64,000 nt of DNA from Streptomyces sp. A1277 (GCF_004795015.1 NZ_SSBI01000039.1:1-64000); one strand, 5' to 3'. Shown: positions 15,761-24,755, counted from the first letter of the stretch. The notes: generated by a model not told the origin, from the letters alone. Made by a program: numbers and translations.

Positions 15761-15790
15761 AAGCTAGGGCTGCGGCCGACCGCTCGTCAA
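15761..15790 (-). promoter_or_regulatory. Predicted promoter of the beta-helix/chitinase operon
   Basis: Reading on the minus strand: -35 TTGACG (15785-15790), an 18-bp spacer, then -10 TAGCTT (15761-15766). This predicts a leader of about 140 nt before the start at 15613. Both boxes fit the streptomycete housekeeping (HrdB-type) consensus. Confidence 0.6.
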
Positions 15791-15924
15791 CCCCCTTGCG
15801 TGAACGAAGACTTCACCTTGTGTAGGCGTCTCCGCCGTGATCACACGAAACCACCGGGCTGTCGTACGCCTTCTGAAGCCGCAGGTCAGCGAAGCAGACG
15901 TGCAGCGTTCGAGTTGTGCGCGAT

Positions 15925-15961
15925 TTTCTGCCAGGAAGGTTTCCTGACAGAAACCTTGACG
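15925..15961 (+). promoter_or_regulatory. 29-bp operator-like palindrome beside the ThuA gene promoter
   Basis: Positions 15925-15953 form an imperfect inverted repeat with arms TTTCTG.CAGGAA and TTTCCTG.CAGAAA. A TTGACG -35 box begins three bases later (15956-15961), with a weak -10 (CAGACT, 15980-15985), pointing to the ThuA gene at 16036. The AGGAA-n2-TTTCCT core resembles the two sites at 36397 and 37768, so a ROK-type or similar sugar regulator may bind here. Confidence 0.55.
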
Positions 15962-16035
15962 GGCTGTCGTGTACACGCGCAGACTCCGGTCTGCTCAGCC
16001 GCCGCGCTCCTCCGTCGCCGACCCCTGGAGTTCCC

Positions 16036-17091
16036 ATGCGCGTCAGACACGGCATCGCGCCGCTGCTCCGGCTCCTCGCCGTGGCCGCGCTCGTGCTCGG
16101 CCTGCAAGCGGCCCCGGCGCACCCCGCCCACGCCGCCGGCGGCTTCCGCGTGCTGGCCTTCTACGACGGCACCTACGACGCGGCGCACATCGACTTCGAC
16201 CACGAGGCGAACACCTGGTTCGCGCAGCAGGGGGCCGCCCACGGCTTCACCTACACCGCCACCACCGACTGGAACCGGCTCAACAGCGCCGAACTGGCCG
16301 GCTACCAGGTGGTCATGTTCCTCGACGACTACCCGCACACCGCCTCCCAGCGCTCCGCGTTCCAGACGTACATGCAGAACGGCGGCGGGTTCGTCGGCTT
16401 CCACGTGTCCGCGTTCAACACCGACACCAGCGACTGGCCCTGGTACCACGACACCTTCCTCGGCACCGGCACGTTCCGGTCCAACACCTGGGGCCCCACG
16501 CAGGAGACGCTGCGCATCGACGACCCGGGTCATCCGGTGACAGCGGGGCGGCCGGGCACCATCACCTCGTCGGTCAGCGAGTGGTACAGCTGGCGCAACG
16601 ATCTGCGGAAGAACCCCGCGATCGACGTCCTCGCCTCGATGGACCCCTCGACCTTCCCGATCGGCACGGACCCCAACCAGACCTGGAACAGCGGTGATTA
16701 CCCCGTCGTGTGGACGAACCGCGACTACCGGATGGCCTACAACAACTTCGGCCACAACGCGATGGACTACGCCAAGAACACCGCGCTGTCGTCCACCTTC
16801 GCCAGCGCCCAGCAGAACCGGCTCCTGCTCCAGGAGATCGCCTGGGCCGCCGGGCAGGAGGGACCGGTCACCCCGCCCGGAGGCGGCGCCGGCCGGATCA
16901 CCGGATACGGCGGCAAGTGCGTCGATGTGGCGGGCGCGAGCTCCGCCAACGGCACCGCGGTGCAGCTCTACGACTGCAACGGCACCGAAGCCTGCCTCGA
17001 CGCGACCGGCCCCAGCTCGGCCAACGGCACCCGGCTCCAGATCTGGACCTGCCACGGCAGCGCCAACCAGCAGTGGGCCCTCCCGTCCTGA
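16036..17091 (+). CDS. Secreted ThuA-domain protein with a shortened RICIN tail
   Basis: The 351-residue protein has a signal peptide (MRVRHGIAPLLRLLAV to AHPAHA, about 33 residues). A ThuA domain (34-280; glutamine-amidotransferase-like flavodoxin fold, linked to sugar catabolism) shows VLAFYDGTYDAAH, NGGGFVGFHVSAFN, WPWYHDTFLGTG, HPVTAG and VVWTNRDYRMAYNNFGHN. A Gly/Pro linker leads to a RICIN segment of only ~65 residues: KCVDVAGASSANGTAVQLYDCNGTEACLDATG is a fusion of one repeat into another, so about one and a half of the usual three repeats remain. It is transcribed divergently from the beta-helix/chitinase operon and probably acts on the same glycan. Confidence 0.85.
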   Translation: MRVRHGIAPLLRLLAVAALVLGLQAAPAHPAHAAGGFRVLAFYDGTYDAAHIDFDHEANTWFAQQGAAHGFTYTATTDWNRLNSAELAGYQVVMFLDDYPHTASQRSAFQTYMQNGGGFVGFHVSAFNTDTSDWPWYHDTFLGTGTFRSNTWGPTQETLRIDDPGHPVTAGRPGTITSSVSEWYSWRNDLRKNPAIDVLASMDPSTFPIGTDPNQTWNSGDYPVVWTNRDYRMAYNNFGHNAMDYAKNTALSSTFASAQQNRLLLQEIAWAAGQEGPVTPPGGGAGRITGYGGKCVDVAGASSANGTAVQLYDCNGTEACLDATGPSSANGTRLQIWTCHGSANQQWALPS

Positions 17092-17099
17092 CCCGGCTG

Positions 17100-17136
17100 C
17101 GGAGGGGCGACGGGCCCGCCCGTGCACGCCCCTCCG
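17100..17136. terminator. Bidirectional terminator between ThuA gene and cobN
   Basis: A 10-bp stem (CGGAGGGGCG and its complement) encloses an inner ACGGGC/GCCCGT stem, lying between two convergent stops. Confidence 0.7.
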
Positions 17137-17181
17137 CCCGGGTGGCCCCGTCCCGCCTGAAGGCGCACTGGGGCCGGCAGG

Positions 17182-20100
17182 TCAGTCCTCGCCCTCCAGG
17201 TTTCCTTCCGTCTCCAGGAACACCTGGCGCAGCGCTTCGAGCACCGCCGGGTCCGGCTTGGCCCACATGCCGCGCGACTCGGCCTCCAGCAGGCGTTCCG
17301 CGATGCCGTGGAGGGCCCAGGGGTTGGCCTGTTCGAGGAAGGCTCGGTTGGTGGGGTCCAGGACGTACGCCTCGGTGAGCTTGTCGTACATCCAGTCCGC
17401 GACCACGCCGGTCGTGGCGTCGTAGCCGAAGAGGTAGTCGACGGTCGCGGCGAGCTCGAACGCGCCCTTGTAGCCGTGGCGGCGCATCGCCTCGATCCAC
17501 TTGGGATTGACGACTCGGGCGCGGAAGACCCGGGAGGTCTCCTCGGTCAGGGTGCGGGTGCGGACGGTCTCGGGGCGGGTCGAGTCCCCGATGTACGCCT
17601 CCGGGGCGCTGCCCTTGAGCGCGCGGACCGTGGCGACCATGCCGCCGTGGTACTGGAAGTAGTCGTCGGAGTCCGCGATGTCGTGCTCGCGGGTGTCGGT
17701 GTTCTTCGCCGCGACCGCGATGCGCTTGTACGCCGTCTCCATCTCCTCGCGGGCCGGGCAGCCGTCGAGGTCGCGGCCGTAGGCGTAGCCGCCCCACGTC
17801 GTGTAGACCTCGGCGAGGTCGGCGTCGGTGCGCCAGTCGCGGGAGTCGATGAGCTGGAGCAGCCCTGCGCCGTACGTGCCGGGGCGGGAGCCGAAGATTC
17901 GGGTGGTGGCGCGGCGTTCGTCGCCGTGTTCGGCCAGATCGGCCTGGGTGTGGGCGCGTACGTGGTTGAGCTCGGCGGGTTCGTCCAGCGAGGCGGCCAG
18001 CCGGACCGCGTCGTCCAGGAGGCCGATGGTGTGCGGGAAGGCGTCGCGGAAGAAGCCGCTGATGCGCAGGGTGACGTCGATGCGCGGGCGGCCCAGTTCC
18101 TCGGCGGGGATGGCCTCCAGGCCGGTGACGCGGCGGGAGGCGTCGTCCCAGACGGGGCGGACGCCGAGCAGCGCGAACGCCTCGGCGACGTCGTCGCCCG
18201 CGGTGCGCATCGCGCTCGTACCCCACAGGGAGAGGCCCACGGAGACGGGCCAGTCGCCGTTGTCGGTGCGGTAGCGCTCCAGGAGGGAGTCGGCCAGGGC
18301 CTGGCCGGTCTCCCAGGCGAGGCGGGAGGGGACGGCCTTGGGGTCGACGGAGTAGAAGTTGCGGCCGGTCGGCAGGACGTTGACCAGGCCGCGCAGCGGG
18401 GAGCCGGAGGGTCCGGCGGGGACGAAGCCGCCGTTCAGGGCATGGACGCAGTGGTCGAGTTCGGCGGTGGTGCCGGCCAGGCGGGGCACGACCTCGCGGG
18501 CGGCGAAGTCGAGGATGTCGGCGACAGGCTCTTCGAGCTCTTGGAGCAGGGGGTTGCGGCCGGTGGGCGCTGGGCTCCGCCCCGGACCCCGCTGCTCGAT
18601 CGCCGCAGGGGCTCGATTTGGCTGCTCGATCGCCGCAGGGGCTTGAGCAGGCCGCTGGTTGGCCCGCCCGATCGCCGACGGGTCCCAGTCCGCGTCCTCC
18701 ATCGCCTGGACCAGCGCGCGGGCCTGCTCCTCGACTGCGTCGGCGGCGGTGCGGGTGGCCGCCGACTCGTCCAGGCCCAGCGCCTCGCGCAGACCCGGCA
18801 GGGAGGCGGTGCCGCCCCAGATCTGACGGGCGCGCAGGATCGCGAGGACCAGGTTGACGCGGGCGGGTCCGGCGGGGGCGCCGCCCAGGACGTGCAGGCC
18901 GTCGCGGATCTGGACGTCCTTGATCTCGCAGAGCCAGCCGTCGAGATGCATGATGAAGTCGTCGAAGCCCTCGTCCTCGGGGCGTCCTTCGATGCCCAGG
19001 TCGTGGTCGAGCTTCGCGGCCTGGATCAGGGTCCAGATCTGGGCACGGATCGCCGGCAGCTTCGCCGGGTCCATGGCGGCGATCTGGGCGTGCTCGTCCA
19101 GGAGCTGTTCGAGGCGGGCGATGTCGCCGTAGCTGTCGGCGCGGGCCATCGGCGGCACCAGGTGGTCCACGAGCGTGGCGTGCACCCGGCGCTTGGCCTG
19201 GGTGCCCTCCCCCGGGTCGTTGACGAGGAACGGGTAGACGAGCGGCAGGTCGCCGAGCGCCGCGTCGGGGCCGCAGGCGGCGGACAGGCCGGCGTTCTTG
19301 CCGGGCAGCCACTCCAGGTTGCCGTGCTTGCCGAGGTGGATCATCGCGTCGGCGCCGAAGCCGTTGTCCTCGGCCCGGGCGGCGATCCAGCGGTAGGCGG
19401 CCAGGTAGTGGTGCGAGGGCGGCAGGTCGGGGTCGTGGTAGATCGCGATCGGGTTCTCGCCGAAGCCGCGCGGCGGCTGGATGAGGATGAGCAGGTTGCC
19501 GCGGCGCAGGGCGGCCAGGACGATGTCGCCCTCCGGGTTGCGCGAGCGGTCCACGAACATCTCGCCGGGGGCCGGGCCCCAGTGCTCCTCGACGGCTTCG
19601 CGGAGTTCGGCCGGGAGCGTGGCGTACCAGCGGCGGTAGTCGGCGGCGGGGATGCGGACCGGGTTGCGGGCCAACTGCTCCTCGGTGAGCCATTCCTGGT
19701 CGTGGCCGCCCGCCTCGATCAGGGCGTAGATCAGCTCGTCGCCGTCGCCGGAGGCGAGGCCGGGGACCTCCTCGTCGCCGAAGTCGTAGCCCTCGGCGCG
19801 CAGCCGGCGCAGCAGGGCGACCGCGCTGGCGGGGGTGTCGAGTCCGACCGCGTTGCCGATCCGGGAGTGCTTGGTCGGGTACGCGGACAGGACGAGCGCG
19901 AGGCGCTTGTCGGCGTTCGGGATGTGGCGCAGCCGGGCGTGGCGGACGGCGATGCCGGCGACGCGGGCGGCCCGCTCGTCGTCGGCGACGTAGGCGGGCA
20001 GGCCGTCCTCGTCGATCTCCTTGAAGGAGAACGGGACGGTGATCAGGCGCCCGTCGAACTCGGGGACGGCGATCTGGCTCGCGGCGTCCAGCGGTGAGAC

Positions 20101-20898
20101 GCCCTCGTCGTTGCCCTCCCAGTCGCTGTGGGAGCTGGTGAGGCAGAGCGCCTGGAGGATCGGCACGTCGAGGCCGGTGAGCGCGCCCGCGTCCCAGGAC
20201 TCGTCGTCGCCGCCGGCCGACGCCTCGGCGGGCCGGGTGCCGCCCGCCGCGAGGACGGTGGTCACGATCGCGTCGGCGTCCCGCAGGGCGTCGATGAGTT
20301 CCGGTTCGGGCGTGCGCAGCGAGGCCACGTACAGCGGCAGGGCGCGGGTGCCCTCGGCCTCCACGGCCCGGCACAGGGTTTCGATGAACGCGGTGTTGCC
20401 GCTCATGTGGTGGGCGCGGTAGTAGAGCACCGCGACGGTGGGGGCGCCGTCCTCGGTCGCGCGGGGGGTGCGCTCCAGCGGGCCCCAGGAGGGCGCGGCG
20501 GCGGGGGGTTCGAAGCCGTGGCCGGTGAGCAGGACGGTGTCGGAGAGGAACCGGGCGAGCTGTTCCAGGTTGGCGGGGCCGCCGTGGGCGAGGTAGGCGT
20601 GGGCCTCGGCGGCGATCCCGATGGGGACGGTGGAGGCGGCCATCAGCTGGGCGTCGGGGGCCTGTTCGCCGGTGAGGACCACGACGGGGCGGCCGGCGGC
20701 GAGGACTTGGTCGAGGCCGTCCTGCCAGGCGCGGACACCGCCGAGGAGGCGTACGACGACGAGGTCGGCGCCGTCCAGCAGCTCGGGGAGGTCCTGCAGC
20801 GGGAGCCGGGAGGGGTTCGCGTACCGGTAGCTGACCGGTCCGTCGGAGGCGCGGGCGCTGAGCAGGTCGGTGTCGGACGTCGACAGGAGCAGGATCAT
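17182..20898 (-). CDS. cobN: Aerobic cobaltochelatase subunit CobN
   Basis: CobN is the large subunit of the ATP-dependent complex that inserts cobalt into hydrogenobyrinate a,c-diamide. The 1238 residues from ATG 20898 (MILLLSTSDTDLLSAR) are normal length; the long open frame upstream is riboswitch DNA. Family landmarks include YYRAHHMSGNTAFIE, PRGFGENPIAIYHDPDLPPSHHYLA, HLGKHGNLEWLPGK, YPFLVNDPGEGTQAKRR, FSVDPKA-type YSVDPKAVPS, TWGGYAYGRDLDG and WMYDKLTEAYVLD. A Pro/Ala/Gln-rich linker of ~35 residues (about 748-784) is encoded by a repeat element. The CobS/CobT-like AAA partners are not in the window. Control is by the riboswitch upstream. Confidence 0.95.
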   Translation of the reverse strand: MILLLSTSDTDLLSARASDGPVSYRYANPSRLPLQDLPELLDGADLVVVRLLGGVRAWQDGLDQVLAAGRPVVVLTGEQAPDAQLMAASTVPIGIAAEAHAYLAHGGPANLEQLARFLSDTVLLTGHGFEPPAAAPSWGPLERTPRATEDGAPTVAVLYYRAHHMSGNTAFIETLCRAVEAEGTRALPLYVASLRTPEPELIDALRDADAIVTTVLAAGGTRPAEASAGGDDESWDAGALTGLDVPILQALCLTSSHSDWEGNDEGVSPLDAASQIAVPEFDGRLITVPFSFKEIDEDGLPAYVADDERAARVAGIAVRHARLRHIPNADKRLALVLSAYPTKHSRIGNAVGLDTPASAVALLRRLRAEGYDFGDEEVPGLASGDGDELIYALIEAGGHDQEWLTEEQLARNPVRIPAADYRRWYATLPAELREAVEEHWGPAPGEMFVDRSRNPEGDIVLAALRRGNLLILIQPPRGFGENPIAIYHDPDLPPSHHYLAAYRWIAARAEDNGFGADAMIHLGKHGNLEWLPGKNAGLSAACGPDAALGDLPLVYPFLVNDPGEGTQAKRRVHATLVDHLVPPMARADSYGDIARLEQLLDEHAQIAAMDPAKLPAIRAQIWTLIQAAKLDHDLGIEGRPEDEGFDDFIMHLDGWLCEIKDVQIRDGLHVLGGAPAGPARVNLVLAILRARQIWGGTASLPGLREALGLDESAATRTAADAVEEQARALVQAMEDADWDPSAIGRANQRPAQAPAAIEQPNRAPAAIEQRGPGRSPAPTGRNPLLQELEEPVADILDFAAREVVPRLAGTTAELDHCVHALNGGFVPAGPSGSPLRGLVNVLPTGRNFYSVDPKAVPSRLAWETGQALADSLLERYRTDNGDWPVSVGLSLWGTSAMRTAGDDVAEAFALLGVRPVWDDASRRVTGLEAIPAEELGRPRIDVTLRISGFFRDAFPHTIGLLDDAVRLAASLDEPAELNHVRAHTQADLAEHGDERRATTRIFGSRPGTYGAGLLQLIDSRDWRTDADLAEVYTTWGGYAYGRDLDGCPAREEMETAYKRIAVAAKNTDTREHDIADSDDYFQYHGGMVATVRALKGSAPEAYIGDSTRPETVRTRTLTEETSRVFRARVVNPKWIEAMRRHGYKGAFELAATVDYLFGYDATTGVVADWMYDKLTEAYVLDPTNRAFLEQANPWALHGIAERLLEAESRGMWAKPDPAVLEALRQVFLETEGNLEGED
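18572..18652 (-). repeat. Streptomyces dispersed repeat embedded in frame in cobN
   Basis: GGGCTCCGCCCCGGACCCCG is followed by two near-copies of TGCTCGATCGCCGCAGGGGC in tandem. It resembles the GC-rich repeat often found between streptomycete genes (from memory). Here it is translated, giving QAPAAIEQPNRAPAAIEQRG between conserved parts of CobN. Confidence 0.6.
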
Positions 20899-20954
20899 GC
20901 GGCGTCTGGCCTTCCTCGGGGTGTCCACGCCCCGGGCGGTGTCGAGAGCTCCCC

Positions 20955-21110
20955 TGCCCGGCGAGCGTGCCGAGTGGTGCGGGGAAGGGAGTTCCTGACT
21001 CGCTCGGCCGGGTGGGACCAAGCTCACAGTGGCGGGACCGCGCCGGATTCGCACCGGGCTTCCTCCCCTGTCGCCGTCTGTGGCGACGGCGGACCGGATG
21101 GTCCGCTGGT
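20955..21110 (-). promoter_or_regulatory. Adenosylcobalamin (B12) riboswitch upstream of cobN
   Basis: On the minus strand the leader contains the conserved core GAGGAAGCCCGGTGCGAA, then TCCGGCGCGGTCCCGCCACTG (the B12 box, 21027-21066), and further down AGTCAGGAACTC. A candidate -10, TACTAT, lies at 21114-21119. When B12 is plentiful, such RNAs block expression of the gene behind them, here cobN. Limits are approximate. Confidence 0.92.
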
Positions 21111-21181
21111 AGGGATAGTAAGGGCTTGGGGCCGACGATGGGTCATACGGATCAGATGAGATGGTCGGTATGCTCGCCGCC

Positions 21182-22516
21182 ATGCCGCCCCCAGCCACCC
21201 TGCCCGCACAGCCCGGAGACGCCGTTTCCCGGGCCCGTGGCGACGCCTGCCCCGGTGCGCTGCGGCTTCACCGGGCGGACGACGGGGCCCTGGCGCGGGT
21301 CCGGGTGCCCGGTGGTGTGCTCAGCGCGGACCAGGCGGACGGCCTGCGTGAGTTGGCCGGCCGGCTGGGCGATGGTGAGGTGCATCTCACTTCGCGCGGC
21401 AATGTGCAGCTGCGCGGTCTGGGTCAGGGGTGCGGGGGTGAACTGGCCTCCCGGATGAGCGAAATGGGGCTTTTGCCCTCCGAACGGCATGAGCGGGTCC
21501 GCAATGTGGTCGCCTCCCCGCTGTCCGGGCTCGACGGGCTCGGCGCACGCGACGTGCGCCCCTGGCTGTCCGCGCTGGACGCCCTGGTGTGCGCGAGCGA
21601 GGAGGCGGCCGGTCTGTCGGGCCGGTTCCTGTTCGCGCTGGACGACGGGCGCGGCGATGCGGACGCGCTGGGCGCCGATGTGACGCTGCGGGCGCGGGAC
21701 GACGGGGACGCGGATCTGCGGATCGGGCCCCTGGAGTCCGTCGCCCGGATTCCGGCGGACGAGGCGCCCGGGGCGGCTCTGGTCGCCGCGAAGGTGTTCC
21801 TGGAGGCGGCGGCCGGTTCCGGGGCATGGCGGGTGACGGATCTGCCCGAAGGTGCCGGGCCGCTGTCCGATTCGGTGGTACGGCGGTTGCGTGCGGCCGG
21901 GCTGCCCGTCGCCCGCGCGGTCGTACCGGTGCCGGGTGGGGCTGGGGCTCCCCCGGCGCTCGGTGCGGTGACCGGCCCCGGCGACACGGACGCGCTGTCG
22001 GTCGGGCTGCCGCTCGGGCGGGCCGGCGCGGCGCAGTGGCGGACGCTGACGGACCTCGCCCGGCGGTACGGCAGCGGCGAACTGCGGCTCACCCCGTGGC
22101 GCGGCGTCGTCGTGCCCGGCGTCGGGCGGGGGCGGGCCGGCGAACTGCTCGACGCGCTGGGCGCCGCCGGTCTCGTCACGGGTCCGCGCTCGCCGTGGAC
22201 CGGGGTGGGCGCGTGCATCGGCCGGCCCGGCTGCGCGAAGTCCCTGGCCGATGTGCGGGGCGACGCGGCGGCGGCCGTGGGGGGCGGTGAGCCTGTGGAC
22301 GCCGAGCGGGCCGCGGAGACGCTTCCGGTCCACTGGTCCGGGTGCGAACGGCGGTGCGGCCATCCCCGCGGTGCGTGGGTCGACGTCGTCGCCGGCCCGG
22401 ACGGCTACCGGGTCTCCGTCGTGCGGGACGGCCGGCGCGACGCGCCCCCCTGTGTCACCGACGACCCGTCCGCACTCACCACCGCCGTATCGACGGCCCG
22501 CGCCAGCGGCACCTGA
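21182..22516 (+). CDS. cobG: Precorrin-3B synthase CobG
   Basis: CobG is the oxygen-using monooxygenase of the aerobic pathway that makes precorrin-3B. It is a nitrite/sulfite-reductase-like protein with two ferredoxin-like halves: HLTSRGNVQLRGLG in the first and LRLTPWRGVVVPG in the second. The [4Fe-4S]/sirohaem cysteines are in GACIGRPGCAKS and HWSGCERRCGHPRG. In-frame ATGs occur at 21161, 21170 and 21182. I chose 21182 (444 aa) because TATGCT at 21169-21174 is a good -10 placed to start a leaderless transcript there. First gene of cobG-cobH-cobIJ, divergent from the riboswitch. Confidence 0.9.
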   Translation: MPPPATLPAQPGDAVSRARGDACPGALRLHRADDGALARVRVPGGVLSADQADGLRELAGRLGDGEVHLTSRGNVQLRGLGQGCGGELASRMSEMGLLPSERHERVRNVVASPLSGLDGLGARDVRPWLSALDALVCASEEAAGLSGRFLFALDDGRGDADALGADVTLRARDDGDADLRIGPLESVARIPADEAPGAALVAAKVFLEAAAGSGAWRVTDLPEGAGPLSDSVVRRLRAAGLPVARAVVPVPGGAGAPPALGAVTGPGDTDALSVGLPLGRAGAAQWRTLTDLARRYGSGELRLTPWRGVVVPGVGRGRAGELLDALGAAGLVTGPRSPWTGVGACIGRPGCAKSLADVRGDAAAAVGGGEPVDAERAAETLPVHWSGCERRCGHPRGAWVDVVAGPDGYRVSVVRDGRRDAPPCVTDDPSALTTAVSTARASGT

Positions 22517-22608
22517 CCGGCCGCTCCCCCGCCGGTCCCTGCCCCACACGACTGTTTCCCGCCCGATTTCAGCCCGTTTCCCCGCCCGATGAAGAGAGCG
22601 ACAGCACT

Positions 22609-23235
22609 GTGCACCAGTACGAGAAGGACGGACCGGCCATCTATCGCCAGTCCTTCGCCACCATCCGGGCGGAGGCGGATCTCGCCGACCTGCCCGCGGA
22701 CGTGAGCCAGGTCGCGGTCCGGATGATCCACGCCTGCGGGATGGTCGACCTCGTACGCGACCTCGCCTTCACGCCGGACGCGGTCTCCCGTGCCCGCGCG
22801 GCCCTGCGGGCGGGCGCCCCCATCCTGTGCGACGTCGCCATGGTCGCCAGCGGCGTCACCCGCAAGCGGCTGCCCGCGGACAACGAGGTGGTGTGCACCC
22901 TGTCCGACCCGGCGGTGCCCGGCCTCGCGGCGGAGCTGGGCACGACCCGCTCGGCGGCGGCCCTGGAACTGTGGCGCGACCGGATGGAGGGTGCGGTCGT
23001 CGCCGTGGGGAACGCGCCGACCGCGCTGTTCCGGCTCCTCGAAATGATCGAGGAGGGGGCCCCGCGCCCCGCAGCCGTCATCGGGGTGCCGGTCGGCTTC
23101 GTCGGCGCCGCCGAGTCCAAGGACGCCCTGGCCGCGCACCCGTCCGGGCTCGACCACCTGATCGTGCGCGGCCGGCGCGGCGGCAGCGCCATCGCGGCCG
23201 CCGCCCTCAACGCCATCGCCAGCGAGGAAGAATGA
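22609..23235 (+). CDS. cobH: Precorrin-8X methylmutase CobH
   Basis: CobH moves a methyl group from C11 to C12 to give hydrogenobyrinic acid. The 208 residues from GTG 22609 (MHQYEKDGPAIYRQSFATIR) are standard length. The active-site His is in RMIHACGM; other landmarks are PILCDVAMVASGV, GNAPTALFRLLEMI and GVPVGFVGAAESKDAL. A 92-bp gap separates it from cobG with no terminator seen. The stop overlaps the cobIJ start (ATGA). Confidence 0.93.
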   Translation: MHQYEKDGPAIYRQSFATIRAEADLADLPADVSQVAVRMIHACGMVDLVRDLAFTPDAVSRARAALRAGAPILCDVAMVASGVTRKRLPADNEVVCTLSDPAVPGLAAELGTTRSAAALELWRDRMEGAVVAVGNAPTALFRLLEMIEEGAPRPAAVIGVPVGFVGAAESKDALAAHPSGLDHLIVRGRRGGSAIAAAALNAIASEEE

Positions 23236-24755
23236 GCGTGAGCGAGCAGCAGACGGGACGGCTCTACGGGGTCGGGCTCGGCCCCGGCGACCCGGCCCTG
23301 ATGACCCTGCGCGCGGTGGAGGTCATCGCCGACGCGGACGTCGTCGCCTACCACAGCGCCCGGCACGGGCGGTCCATCGCCCGGTCCATCGCGGCCAAGC
23401 ACCTGCGCGCCGACCACATCGAGGAGGCCCTGGTCTACCCCGTCACGACGGAGACCACGGACCACCCGGGCGGCTACCGGGGTGCGATGGAGGACTTCTA
23501 CACCGAGGCGGCGGCCCGGCTCGCGGCGCACCTCGACGCGGGGCGCACGGTCGCCGTGCTGGCCGAGGGCGACCCGCTCTTCTACGGCTCGTACATGCAC
23601 ATGCACAAGCGGCTGGCCGACCGCTACCCCACCGAGGTGATCCCCGGGGTCACCTCGGTCAGCGCCGCCGCCGCCCGGCTCGGGACCCCGCTCGCCGAGG
23701 GCGAGGAGGTCCTGACGATACTGCCCGGCACCCTGCCGGAGGAGGAGCTGACCGCCCGGCTGGCCGCCACGGACGCCGCCGTGGTCATGAAGCTGGGCCG
23801 TACGTTCCCCGCCGTCCGCCGCGCCTTCGAGGCGTCCGGCCGGCTGCCCGAGGCCCGGTACGTCGAGCGCGCCACGATGGCCGGGGAGCGGCTGGGCGAG
23901 CTGGCGGAGACCGACGCGGATTCGGTGCCGTACTTCGCGGTCGCCGTCCTGCCGAGCCGGATCGACGCGCGCCCCGAACGCGCCCCGGGCGACGGTGAGG
24001 TGGCCGTCGTCGGCACGGGTCCGGCGGGTCCGCTGTGGCTCACGCCCGAGACACGCGGGGCGCTGGCCGCCGCCGACGACCTGGTCGGCTACACCACGTA
24101 CCTGGACCGGGTGCCGGTCCGTCCCGGTCAGACACGGCACGGCTCCGACAACAAGGTGGAGTCGGAGCGGGCCGAGTTCGCGCTCGACCTGGCCCGGCGC
24201 GGGCGGCGGGTGGCCGTGGTGTCCGGCGGCGACCCGGGCGTGTTCGCGATGGCGACGGCCGTGCTGGAGGTGGCGTTGCAGGAGGAGTACGCGGACGTGC
24301 CGGTACGGGTCCTTCCGGCAGTGACGGCCGCCAACGCGGCCGCGGCCCGGGCGGGCGCGCCGCTGGGCCACGACTACGCGACGATCTCGCTCTCCGACCG
24401 GCTCAAGCCGTGGGAGGTCATCGCCGAGCGGCTGCGGGCCGCCGCCTCGGCGGATCTGGTGCTCGCGCTGTACAACCCCGGCTCCCGCAGCCGGACCTGG
24501 CAGGTCGGCAAGGCCCGGGACCTGCTCCTCGAACACCGCTCGCCGGACACGCCCGTGGTCCTCGGGCGGGACGTCGGCGGGCCGGCCGAGAGCGTACGGA
24601 CCGTGCGCCTGGCCGAACTCGACCCGGCCGAGGTCGACATGCGCACGATCCTGATCGTCGGCTCCTCGCAGACCCGGTGGGAGCGCCGGGGCGAAGGCCG
24701 GCACATCGTGTGGACGCCGCGCCGCTATCCGGAGGGCTCAGCGGCTACCCCGTGA
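23232..24755 (+). CDS. cobIJ: Fused CobI-CobJ: precorrin-2 C20- and precorrin-3B C17-methyltransferase
   Basis: One 507-residue protein carries two tandem tetrapyrrole methyltransferase domains. CobI is about 1-245 (YGVGLGPGDPALMTLRAVEV, LAEGDPLFYGSYMHMH, VIPGVTSVSAAAARLGTPL). CobJ is about 255-490 (VAVVGTGPAGPLWLTPE, VVSGGDPGVFAMA, DYATISLSDRLKPWE, YNPGSRSRTWQV). The fusion puts two C-methylations, on either side of the CobG step, on one chain. It begins inside the cobH stop codon. Its 3' end overlaps convergent cobK by 11 bp. Confidence 0.94.
   Translation: MSVSEQQTGRLYGVGLGPGDPALMTLRAVEVIADADVVAYHSARHGRSIARSIAAKHLRADHIEEALVYPVTTETTDHPGGYRGAMEDFYTEAAARLAAHLDAGRTVAVLAEGDPLFYGSYMHMHKRLADRYPTEVIPGVTSVSAAAARLGTPLAEGEEVLTILPGTLPEEELTARLAATDAAVVMKLGRTFPAVRRAFEASGRLPEARYVERATMAGERLGELAETDADSVPYFAVAVLPSRIDARPERAPGDGEVAVVGTGPAGPLWLTPETRGALAAADDLVGYTTYLDRVPVRPGQTRHGSDNKVESERAEFALDLARRGRRVAVVSGGDPGVFAMATAVLEVALQEEYADVPVRVLPAVTAANAAAARAGAPLGHDYATISLSDRLKPWEVIAERLRAAASADLVLALYNPGSRSRTWQVGKARDLLLEHRSPDTPVVLGRDVGGPAESVRTVRLAELDPAEVDMRTILIVGSSQTRWERRGEGRHIVWTPRRYPEGSAATP

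Noticed and set aside
15614..16035. DasR-type (ACTGGTCTAGACCAGT-like) site for the chitinase operon
   Set aside because: I found no such site in the intergenic region; the palindrome there has a different core.
20899..21198. Extra ~100 codons at the cobN N-terminus
   Set aside because: The region is the B12 riboswitch and promoter; CobN proteins begin at MILLLSTSDTD.
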